From Bacillota bacterium (GTDB lineage: Bacteria; Bacillota; Bacilli; Bacillales; Cytobacillaceae): a DNA stretch of 64,000 nt. Of the stretch, positions 1 through 8,421 are shown piece by piece. The notes beneath the pieces are model-generated. The model was not told the origin of the DNA, made no database searches, and saw only the letters and a list, made by a program, of their open reading frames with translations. How positions within the stretch are numbered: the first letter of the stretch is position 1; each line of letters begins with the position of its first letter. A program made the translations under genes and the position numbers. Location of the stretch: contig JAUZPL010000006.1 of the NCBI GenBank assembly GCA_030705955.1, forward strand, positions 1 to 64,000, read 5' to 3'.

Positions 1-230
1 GGCAAAAGGATTAACTTTCTGCCGAAGAGGTTACAGGTACATCGGATTATCGAAAGTTGTTCAAAGAGCTATCTCAAATAAAAGGTTAAAACAGAGGTGA
101 CTTCCCTCTGCTTTAGAACATTATCTAAAAGTACACACTGTAATATAAATTGAACCGCCGTATACGGAACCGTACGTACGGTGGTGTGAGAGGGGCGAAA
201 ATAATCAACTTATTTTCCCTCTACTCGATT
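1..230 (+). mobile_element. 3' end of a group II intron (maturase C-terminal remnant plus domain V/VI-like RNA)
   Basis: gaaccgccgtatacggaaccgtacgtacggtggtgtgagagg (domain V-like hairpin) followed by a GGGGCGAAAATAA...TTATTTTCCCTCTACTCGATT domain VI-like hairpin. Frame 2 upstream reads RRGYRYIGLSKVVQRAISNKRLKQ, resembling a group II RT/maturase C-terminus. 5' part lies outside the window. Confidence 0.7.
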
Positions 231-285
231 TAGCCAATTAGAAGGGCAACTAGGCGATTTCCTGGCGCTAGCCAAGTTTTCTTTA

Positions 286-525
286 TTATTGCCCCATCAT
301 GGTACTGCAGTCTGCAGCTGGTTGTTGTTTCATTTGAACAGCACATGCTTTATGTTTTTCTTTTAATTGTTTCTCTGTTAAATCAGGGAATTTTTCCTGC
401 ATCATTGGGAGCATTTGCTTGAAGCTATCAACTGTACACTTGATTGTATCACTCTTTGCAAAAACCCCTGTTCCAATTCCTACTAACAAGCATAAGGTGA
501 AAAATGCTGTGATAAACTTTTTCAA
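286..525 (-). CDS. small exported hypothetical protein with signal peptide
   Basis: 79 aa, MKKFITAFFTLCLLVGIGTGVFA signal peptide; two Cys in mature part; RBS upstream. Confidence 0.6.
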   Translation of the reverse strand: MKKFITAFFTLCLLVGIGTGVFAKSDTIKCTVDSFKQMLPMMQEKFPDLTEKQLKEKHKACAVQMKQQPAADCSTMMGQ

Positions 526-740
526 ATTCCTTACCTCCTTCTAATAAATGTACCCATACCCCTATTTTAACCTTTTATAACACCCATGGTGGTATTTATT
601 GTGACAAGTTATTAAATCTTTCTCTCCTTTCTTTCAAATAAATAAATCAATCGGTTATGATTCAAGTAATCATTTATATAAAAAAGTCGGCATTTTGTCA
701 AATATTCACAGTAAAGGAAACCTAGTTTTACAATATAGTT

Positions 741-2876
741 ATGGTATTGAGTCTATTAATTGAAGGCGGGATACTCTTGGAAAATCTATCCCATAAATAT
801 GATGAATTGTGTTTAAAAGTAGAAGAGTTGGAGAAAAAGCTCCTTCTTCGTGAATCCCTCTATTTGAAAATTCTTGATGCACTCCCTATAAACGTATTTT
901 TAGAAGATCCAGAAGGCCGTACTATTTTTGCCAATGAGCAAACATGTAAAATGAATGGTAAGGAACAATCCGAGTTAATAGGAAAAACGGTGTATGATTT
1001 CTTCCCTCCTGAGATTGCAGAGATCCAGCGCAAGATTGATCTTAATGTTTGGAATCAAAGAAAGCTAATGACAAATGAAGTTCCTGTCGACTTTCAGGGT
1101 AAGGAATCGTACATGTTAACTGGCAAGACCATCATTCATGTACAGGATTTGAATGAGGATTATATGCTTGGATTTGGTGTAGATATAACGGATAGAGTAA
1201 GAACCGAAAAATTATTAAAACAAAGTGAAGAAAGATTCCGCAACTTAATTGAACAAGCTGGGGATTGCCTTTTTCTTATAGATCTTAATGGGCAAATCAT
1301 AAATGTAAACAGGATGACGTGTAAGGTTCTTCAATATCAGGAAGAGGAGCTTTTAAAATTAAAAGTGAGCGACCTTTTTCTTGAGATGCAGAATAAACTT
1401 CCAGATTTGACACAAGAGGATCTCCCATATACTTTTGAAGATCAATTAATAACATCCAATAAAAATCTTGTTCCTGTTGATATTAATCTTCAAATGGTAC
1501 AAATAAATGACAGCAAGCTTTACTTAGGGCTTTGCAGGGATATATCAGAAAAGAAGAAAACGGAAGCTGAAATTGCACATATGGCATACCATGATAAATT
1601 AACTGACTTACCGAATCGCTGGTATATTGAGTCACAAATGTGCGATTATTTAAAAAGCTATAAACGGAATGATAAGTTACTTGGTATTTTTCTTCTTGAT
1701 TTGGATCGGTTTAAGGTAATTAATGATAGTTTTGGCCATCAAGCAGGGGATCTTTTATTACAAATTGTTGCTAAACGACTTCAAAAAGCAGTAAAGAATC
1801 GGGGTATCATTGCAAGATTTGGTGGGGATGAGTTCATTCTTCTTGTCCCCAACCTGCACCACTATGAGGATGCTTTTGATTTTTGTGAAATGGTTATGAA
1901 TGAAATGGGTGAAACGTTTGAAATATATGGGCAAAACCTTAATGTTTCTACAAGTATTGGAATAAGTCTGTTCCCCCTCCATGGTGAGGACATTCATACT
2001 TTAATAAAAAATGCAGACCTTGCCATGTATCAAGCGAAAGAAAAAGGTAGAAATTGCTATTCTATGTTTACTCCAATTATGAAAGAGCGAGCTATAGAAC
2101 GTATGGATAAGGAAATTCTTTTGTGGAATGGCTTAGAACATAACGAATTTATTTTACATTATCAGCCTAAAGTAGATTTTGCCACGGGAAAAATCTACGG
2201 AATGGAAACATTGATTAGGTGGAAGGATGGAAGTGGCCAAATTCTTTATCCAGATTCCTTTATTTCTATTGCTGAGGAAACAGGTTTAATTGTTCCAATT
2301 GGTGAATGGGTACTTCGTGAAGCATGTACACAATGTAAGAAATGGCATGATAGCGGATTAACGCATTTATCCGTAAGTGTGAATATTTCTTTAAAACAAT
2401 TTCAAAAGCAGGATTTAGAGAATCTCATTAGCACCATTTTGGAGGAAACGGGACTTTCTCCAACTGCTTTAGAATTGGAATTAACTGAAAGTACCATTAT
2501 GGAGGATCCAGCCTATGCCTCCATTATTTTAAAAAATTTAAAGGCTCTAGGTATAAAAATTTCTATTGATGACTTTGGTACAGGCTTTTCTTCTTTAAGT
2601 TATTTAAAGCAGTTCCCTATCGATATATTAAAAATTGATAAATCATTCATTGTGAACCTTGAGTGGGATGAGGCCAATGCTTCTATTGCAGCTGCCGTTA
2701 TTTCTTTAGCACATAATTTAAAGTTAAAGGTGGTTGCTGAAGGAATTGAAACTTTAAATCAAGTTGAATTTTTAAAAGAAAGAAAATGTGATTTTGGACA
2801 GGGATATTTATTCAGCAAACCAATAGAATTGGAAAAAGCGATTGAGCTTATTAAAAGGGAAGAATGCCTTTTATAA
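741..2876 (+). CDS. PAS-PAS-GGDEF-EAL diguanylate cyclase/phosphodiesterase
   Basis: LTDLPNR, DLDRFKVINDSFGH, ARFGGDEF; EAL domain with METLIRW and DDFGTGFSSLSYLK. Confidence 0.93.
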   Translation: MVLSLLIEGGILLENLSHKYDELCLKVEELEKKLLLRESLYLKILDALPINVFLEDPEGRTIFANEQTCKMNGKEQSELIGKTVYDFFPPEIAEIQRKIDLNVWNQRKLMTNEVPVDFQGKESYMLTGKTIIHVQDLNEDYMLGFGVDITDRVRTEKLLKQSEERFRNLIEQAGDCLFLIDLNGQIINVNRMTCKVLQYQEEELLKLKVSDLFLEMQNKLPDLTQEDLPYTFEDQLITSNKNLVPVDINLQMVQINDSKLYLGLCRDISEKKKTEAEIAHMAYHDKLTDLPNRWYIESQMCDYLKSYKRNDKLLGIFLLDLDRFKVINDSFGHQAGDLLLQIVAKRLQKAVKNRGIIARFGGDEFILLVPNLHHYEDAFDFCEMVMNEMGETFEIYGQNLNVSTSIGISLFPLHGEDIHTLIKNADLAMYQAKEKGRNCYSMFTPIMKERAIERMDKEILLWNGLEHNEFILHYQPKVDFATGKIYGMETLIRWKDGSGQILYPDSFISIAEETGLIVPIGEWVLREACTQCKKWHDSGLTHLSVSVNISLKQFQKQDLENLISTILEETGLSPTALELELTESTIMEDPAYASIILKNLKALGIKISIDDFGTGFSSLSYLKQFPIDILKIDKSFIVNLEWDEANASIAAAVISLAHNLKLKVVAEGIETLNQVEFLKERKCDFGQGYLFSKPIELEKAIELIKREECLL

Positions 2877-2921
2877 AGTAGTTTTACATTCAAGCTGCCT
2901 ACATTTGGCAGCTTGAATTAT

Positions 2922-4253
2922 TTAAATGAGGTATCTAAAATAAATATAACCTGTACAAAGAAGAATAGATACAACCATTAAGGGAAAGGAAATGAAAAGA
3001 AACTTTTTAAAAGAAATCGGTGTCCCTTCTTGAGCGGCAAGCCCGGCTACAATAACATTGGCACTAGCTCCAATTAATGTACCATTTCCTCCTATACAAG
3101 CGCCTAGAGAAAGACTCCACCATATGGGCTCCAAATGTTGAATCCCCATCGAGCCCATTTCTTTAATCATGGGAATCATTGTGGCAACAAACGGAATATT
3201 ATCTATGAAAGCAGAGGCAACTGCACTTATCCAAAGAATGAGAATACTAGTGGAGGTTATATTTCCTTTAGTATAGTTCATGGATAATTTAGCTAATAAG
3301 GAAATAACCCCTGTTTCCAATAATCCAGATACGAGGACGAAAAGGCCGATAAAGAAGAAAATGGTTCCCCATTCAACCTTTGAAAATGACTTCTCTAAAT
3401 ACTTTTCACCAGTCATAATGAGAAGTAAAAAGGCTCCAGCAAGAGCAACTGTGGCTGATTCTATTTGAATAACTTGATGCAGAAAGAAACCTAAAATGGT
3501 AAAGGATAGAGCAATTAAGCTTTTGACAAGCAATTTTTTGTCCGTAATTTCTTTCCTTTCATCTAAACTCATTAATTGGTTTCTTAATTCATTAGATGTC
3601 CTTAGCTCTTTTCGAAAAATAAAGGCCAATAATAAAATATTCACAAGTAATATGAAAAAGGAAATGGCAGTAAGATGATTGATAAATTGCATAAAGGTCA
3701 ATTGCTTTACTGCGCTTCCAATCATAATATTAGGAGGATCTCCAATAAGGGTGGAGGTCCCTCCTATATTAGAAGCAATAATTTCTGTAACAAGATATGG
3801 AATGGGTTTAACCTGTAGTTCCTTTGTAATGTTAAATGTGACAGGAACCATGAGTAAAACAGTTGTAACGTTATCTAAAAAAGCGGAGCCAACAGCAGTT
3901 AGGATACCTAGGACAACTAGAATTTTTAGCGGGTCTCCTTTTACTTTTTTGGCGGCCCAAATGGCCAAGTAATGAAATAAGCCTGTTTCAGCGGTTATGG
4001 CAACAATGATCATCATACCTGTCAATAATCCAAGAGTATTAAAATCAACGTGCTGTAGGGCAGTTTCTTGTTTCACAATGCCAAGTATAATCATTAAAAT
4101 ACCCCCAGCCATGGCGATGATGGTCCGATGAATTTTTTCAGTGACAATAAATGCGTACGTAATGAGAAATATACCAATTGCAAGAATCGCTTGGTTTGTC
4201 ACATTCTCACTTCCTCTCTTAAAAAGTGTGTGTATTTCATTTGCAAAATACAT
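2922..4253 (-). CDS. ArsB/NhaD-family (SLC13-like) ion permease
   Basis: SAFLDNVTTVLLMVPVT, GGTSTLIGDPPNIMIG, SAFIDNIPFVATMIPM, GGNGTLIGASANVI duplicated transporter motifs. Confidence 0.88.
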   Translation of the reverse strand: MYFANEIHTLFKRGSENVTNQAILAIGIFLITYAFIVTEKIHRTIIAMAGGILMIILGIVKQETALQHVDFNTLGLLTGMMIIVAITAETGLFHYLAIWAAKKVKGDPLKILVVLGILTAVGSAFLDNVTTVLLMVPVTFNITKELQVKPIPYLVTEIIASNIGGTSTLIGDPPNIMIGSAVKQLTFMQFINHLTAISFFILLVNILLLAFIFRKELRTSNELRNQLMSLDERKEITDKKLLVKSLIALSFTILGFFLHQVIQIESATVALAGAFLLLIMTGEKYLEKSFSKVEWGTIFFFIGLFVLVSGLLETGVISLLAKLSMNYTKGNITSTSILILWISAVASAFIDNIPFVATMIPMIKEMGSMGIQHLEPIWWSLSLGACIGGNGTLIGASANVIVAGLAAQEGTPISFKKFLFISFPLMVVSILLCTGYIYFRYLI

Positions 4254-4528
4254 AAAAAAGACAAAGAGGAGCCTGTGATGACAGACTCCTCCAAAAAAAA
4301 CATATTAAGATAATAATATTTTATAAATAAACAAAAGGGATGTAAAGGAATTCTTTTTTTCAGTCCTTATAGTAGCGAATTTTAAAAGAAGAAAAAATTT
4401 TCTTAATAGTCCATTTTAAGTTTCATTTTTGACAAAAATGTTTGAATAAAAAACGAAAATAAGCACTTTCAAAAAACAAATTTAAAAAATTTTTTTATAA
4501 TAGTGATGACGATAAGGGAGGGATAAAA

Positions 4529-4849
4529 ATGAACGTAACTACAATCATTGAATTAGAAAATAATGAGGTAGAAACATTGGCTGGTGCCAAATTGGTATTT
4601 TGTCAGGAGCATATTGATGAAAATATTGTAGAAACATGTGTTGAATGCTTTCAATCAGAAACATCAGGAGAAACCGTTCCAACAGAGGAAGCAATGGAAA
4701 AGGTGTTCAATGAGTTAAAAAAAGAGGGTGTAATCCCGAAACAAGTAGAAGATTTTTCATTTGAAATGCCTTCATGTGGAAATTTGATCAGTAAATCACA
4801 TTTTGAAACTGATTTACCTCAAAAAGTAATTCTTACTTACATGTGCTAG
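4529..4849 (+). CDS. hypothetical protein (106 aa, Cys-containing)
   Basis: ORF with AAGGGAGGG RBS; no recognised family. Confidence 0.5.
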   Translation: MNVTTIIELENNEVETLAGAKLVFCQEHIDENIVETCVECFQSETSGETVPTEEAMEKVFNELKKEGVIPKQVEDFSFEMPSCGNLISKSHFETDLPQKVILTYMC

Positions 4850-5018
4850 AAAGAAGTTCTTTAAAAAGGCTTCTTCTTTTTTTAGTTTTCAAATTCTCCT
4901 GTCTTGTCGCCTTTTGTCTAAAGTATGAGTGTGACTTTGGTCAATTCGGGATCAAGAAGAGTGGACTATAATAATGTTGGTTAAAGATGTTAGAGTTGGA
5001 TATTTAAGAGACATATTG

Positions 5019-5032
5019 TGAAAGCGCTTACA
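5019..5032 (+). promoter_or_regulatory. candidate catabolite-responsive element (cre, CcpA site)
   Basis: TGAAAGCGCTTACA matches the TGWAANCGNTNWCA consensus; 27 nt upstream of the oxidoreductase operon start. Confidence 0.7.
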
Positions 5033-5058
5033 CTCTTCTTTGGAAGGAGGCTTATTTT

Positions 5059-5730
5059 TTGAATCAAAAGATTACCATTTTAACTGGACACTTTGGAAGT
5101 GGAAAAACAGAGATTGCTATTAATTTAGCTTTAAAAGAACGAAAAAACTTTGAAAGAGTTGCCATTAATGATTTAGATGTAATCAACCCTTATTTTCGAT
5201 CAAGGGAGGTTGCCTCAATCTTTAAGCAGCATGATATTGAATTGATTGCTCCAAAAGACCAGCTTGCCTCTTCTGATTTACCAATTGTATCGGGAGAGAT
5301 ATACCGTGTTTTGCATGATCCGAGATATCGGATTATTATTGATGCCGGCGGAGATAAGGATGGAGCAACTGCTTTAGGGCAATATTACCATGAGTGGAAG
5401 GGCCTAGAGGTTGAAATGATATTTGTGTTAAATGCGAATCGTCCCTATGTGAGCACATTGGAGGGGGCCATTCATACGATAAAAGAGATTGAAAAAGCTT
5501 CACGCTTAAAGATAACTGGGATTGTTAACAATTCAAATATTGGCTCAGAAACAACGTTAGAGGATATAGAGAAAGGCTTTGAACTTAGTACCTTTTTATC
5601 TAAAAAACTAGAAATTCCACTTTTATACACAGGTATTTCATCTCATTTGGAAAAAACAGCAGCTCATTTTGCTGAAAATCATGAGGTAATGTGGATAAAA
5701 CGATATATGAAATTGCCATGGGAATCATGA
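5059..5730 (+). CDS. MinD/CobQ-like P-loop NTPase
   Basis: TTG start; GHFGSGKTEIAINLA Walker A; IIIDAGGDKDG; cotranscribed with 2-oxoacid oxidoreductase genes. Confidence 0.75.
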   Translation: MNQKITILTGHFGSGKTEIAINLALKERKNFERVAINDLDVINPYFRSREVASIFKQHDIELIAPKDQLASSDLPIVSGEIYRVLHDPRYRIIIDAGGDKDGATALGQYYHEWKGLEVEMIFVLNANRPYVSTLEGAIHTIKEIEKASRLKITGIVNNSNIGSETTLEDIEKGFELSTFLSKKLEIPLLYTGISSHLEKTAAHFAENHEVMWIKRYMKLPWES

Positions 5731-5975
5731 GGAGGGCGAAGGTGTTGGAAAAAAGAGTCGTTTTCAATGAAGAAATATGTAAGTCCTGCAGTTTATGTGT
5801 TCATGTGTGCCCTACAAACGTTATTTTTCTAGCAGACTATTTAAATGGAAAAGGGTACCGTCCAGCGACAGTCGTCAATCAAGATAATTGTATAAGCTGT
5901 GCAAAATGTGGTCAGGTATGTCCTGATTCGGTTATTACCGTGTATCGGCCGGAAAAGAAAAAACAAACGGTGTGA
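5691..5975 (+). CDS. 2x[4Fe-4S] ferredoxin subunit of 2-oxoacid:acceptor oxidoreductase (true start probably GTG/TTG near 5742-5745)
   Basis: CKSCSLCVHVCP and CISCAKCGQVCP motifs. Confidence 0.88.
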   Translation: MDKTIYEIAMGIMRRAKVLEKRVVFNEEICKSCSLCVHVCPTNVIFLADYLNGKGYRPATVVNQDNCISCAKCGQVCPDSVITVYRPEKKKQTV

Positions 5976-5993
5976 TGGGAAGGAGTTTTATTC

Positions 5994-7058
5994 ATGGGGA
6001 AAGTGTTAATGAAAGGAAATGAGGTTATAGCCGAGTCAGCCGTACATGCAGGCTGTAAATATTTTTTTGGCTATCCAATTACACCTCAAAGTGAATTAGT
6101 TGCATATATGGCAAGAAGATTACCTGAAGTAGGCGGCTTATTTCTTCAAGCTGAAAGTGAAATAGCTGCAATCAATATGGTTTACGGAGCATCCAGCACT
6201 GGGGCAAGGGTAATGACTTCCTCATCAAGTCCAGGCTTTAGTTTAAAGCAAGAAGGAATCTCTTATTTAGTAGGATCCGAGCTTCCAGCTGTTATTTGTA
6301 ATATTGTTAGAGGAGGCCCTGGACTTGGAAATATTCAACCAGCCCAATCTGATTATTTTCAAGTTACAAAAGGCGGAGGACATGGAGATTATCATATACC
6401 TGTCTTAGCACCAGCAAGTTTGCAAGAAATAGTGGAGTTAATTCAGGATGCCTTTGATATTGCTGACCGTTATCGCAACCCTGTCATTATTATGGGGGAT
6501 GGAATGCTCGGCCAAATGATGGAGCCAGTTGAATTTACGGAACGTCCAGTGAGTGAATTACCTGAGAAAAACTGGGCTGCCACTGGAACTCGCGGTGATG
6601 GAGGTCCAAAAATTATTACTTCACTTGAGCTTGATGCGGATGGTCTTGAAAAAAGGAATCAGCATTTACAGAAAAAGTTTGCTGAAATGAAAGAAAAAGA
6701 AGTTCGCTATGAGACATATAAAACAGAAGATGCTGATTATATTATAGTTGCATTTGGCACAGTAGCTAGGATTGCCATGAATGCAATGAATAAAGCAAGA
6801 CAAGATGGAGTGAAAGTAGGATTAATTCGCCCTATCTCTCTTTGGCCATTTCCAGAAAAGCCATTTATTGAAACAAGAGATAAAGTGAACATGTATATTT
6901 CGGTGGAAATGAGTGCTGGACAAATGGTGGAGGATGTTAGACTTGCTGTCAATGGCCATGCACCTGTCGACTTCTTTGGACGAAACGGTGGCGTCGTTCC
7001 AACCCAGGAGGAAATTTATCATAAGATTATGATGATTGCCGGAGGGATACAAGTATGA
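5994..7058 (+). CDS. 2-oxoacid:ferredoxin oxidoreductase alpha subunit (VorB/KorA-like)
   Basis: MKGNEVIAESAVHAGCKYFFGYPITPQSE pyruvate:ferredoxin oxidoreductase alpha-type N-terminus. Confidence 0.9.
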   Translation: MGKVLMKGNEVIAESAVHAGCKYFFGYPITPQSELVAYMARRLPEVGGLFLQAESEIAAINMVYGASSTGARVMTSSSSPGFSLKQEGISYLVGSELPAVICNIVRGGPGLGNIQPAQSDYFQVTKGGGHGDYHIPVLAPASLQEIVELIQDAFDIADRYRNPVIIMGDGMLGQMMEPVEFTERPVSELPEKNWAATGTRGDGGPKIITSLELDADGLEKRNQHLQKKFAEMKEKEVRYETYKTEDADYIIVAFGTVARIAMNAMNKARQDGVKVGLIRPISLWPFPEKPFIETRDKVNMYISVEMSAGQMVEDVRLAVNGHAPVDFFGRNGGVVPTQEEIYHKIMMIAGGIQV

Positions 7059-7807
7059 CAATGAAAACAGTATTTCAAAAGACTAAAGGATTAACAGATA
7101 AACCTACCCATTACTGCCCAGGCTGTACACATGGGGTAATCCATCGCCTTGTTGGAGAAGTTTTAGAGGAAATGGATATTTTAGAAGATACGATTGGTGT
7201 TGCTTCAGTAGGATGCTCTGTGCTTTCCTATGAATATTTTAATTGTGATATGACTCAAGCTGCACACGGCCGTGCACCCGCTGTGGCAACAGGGGTAAAA
7301 AGAGTAAGACCAGATCGATTTGTGTTTACTTACCAAGGGGATGGAGACCTTGCATCGATTGGTATCAGTGAAATTATCCATGCTGCTGCCAGGGGAGAGA
7401 AAATTACTGTTATTTTTGTTAATAATGCAATTTATGGAATGACAGGGGGGCAAATGGCTCCAACTACTTTAATAGGGCAAAAGACTGCCACAACCCCGTT
7501 TGGACGAAATGAAAATATTCAAGGTTCGCCTATTCGTGTTTCGGAAATGCTTTCAACACTTGATGGTACCGCCTATATTGAACGTGTTTCAACACATGAT
7601 GTTCCAAACATATTAAAGGCGAAGAAGGCTATTAGGAAAGCATTTGAAACACAGAAAAAAGGGCTTGGCTTTTCAATGGTAGAGGTTTTATCTACTTGCC
7701 CAACAAACTGGGGACTTGACCCACAAGAATCACTTGAATGGGTAAGAGAAAATATGGTTCCTGTTTATCCTCTTGGGGTATATAAAAATAAAGAGGGAGG
7801 GAATTAA
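7055..7807 (+). CDS. 2-oxoacid:ferredoxin oxidoreductase beta subunit (TPP-binding)
   Basis: HYCPGCTHGVIHRL; TYQGDGDLASIG TPP motif; NNAIYGMTGGQMAPTT. Confidence 0.92.
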   Translation: MTMKTVFQKTKGLTDKPTHYCPGCTHGVIHRLVGEVLEEMDILEDTIGVASVGCSVLSYEYFNCDMTQAAHGRAPAVATGVKRVRPDRFVFTYQGDGDLASIGISEIIHAAARGEKITVIFVNNAIYGMTGGQMAPTTLIGQKTATTPFGRNENIQGSPIRVSEMLSTLDGTAYIERVSTHDVPNILKAKKAIRKAFETQKKGLGFSMVEVLSTCPTNWGLDPQESLEWVRENMVPVYPLGVYKNKEGGN

Positions 7808-7809
7808 GG

Positions 7810-8358
7810 ATGCTGGAGGAAATTATTATAGCTGGTTTTGGCGGTCAAGGTGTTATGTCCATGGGGCAACTTATTGCTTATGCAGGGATGCTTGAAGGAA
7901 AAGGAGTTTCATGGCTTCCATCCTATGGACCAGAACAAAGAGGGGGAACAGCAAACTGTGCTGTAGTCGTAAGTGACGAGCCTGTTGGATCACCACTTGT
8001 AACAAAACCAACTACGGCGATTGTTTTAAATAACCCCTCTTTTGATAAGTTTGAATCAAAAGTACGCTCTGGCGGCCTTTTCATTGTTAATTCTTCATTA
8101 GTGACTCGAACAGCCGATCGTAAGGATATTACAAATATTGAGATAAAGGCAACTGATCTCGCAAATGAGCTAGGGAATTCACGAGTAGCCAATATGATTC
8201 TTTTAGGAGCTTTTTTAGAGTACACAAAAATAGTTACAATGGACTCTATTTTGGAATCTCTAAAAAAGGTATTAGGACCCGATAAGTATCATCTAATTGA
8301 AGTGAATAAACAGGCACTTGAGAAGGGTGCTAGCCTTTTAATGGAAAAGACGATTTAA
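7810..8358 (+). CDS. 2-oxoacid:acceptor oxidoreductase gamma subunit
   Basis: EEIIIAGFGGQGVMSMGQLIAYAGM; PSYGPEQRGGTANC. Confidence 0.92.
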   Translation: MLEEIIIAGFGGQGVMSMGQLIAYAGMLEGKGVSWLPSYGPEQRGGTANCAVVVSDEPVGSPLVTKPTTAIVLNNPSFDKFESKVRSGGLFIVNSSLVTRTADRKDITNIEIKATDLANELGNSRVANMILLGAFLEYTKIVTMDSILESLKKVLGPDKYHLIEVNKQALEKGASLLMEKTI

Positions 8359-8362
8359 AAAG

Positions 8363-8400
8363 AAAGCCAGCTGGGGAGGAGAATCCAAGCTGGCTTTTGT
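8363..8400. terminator. intrinsic terminator
   Basis: AAGCCAGC...GCTGGCTTTTG hairpin between convergent genes. Confidence 0.75.
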
Positions 8401-8421
8401 TTTTCTCAATGCTTTATCAGT

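Noticed and set aside
3280-3972. plus-strand ORFs within the ArsB/NhaD-like gene
   Set aside because: Shadow ORFs of the minus-strand transporter.
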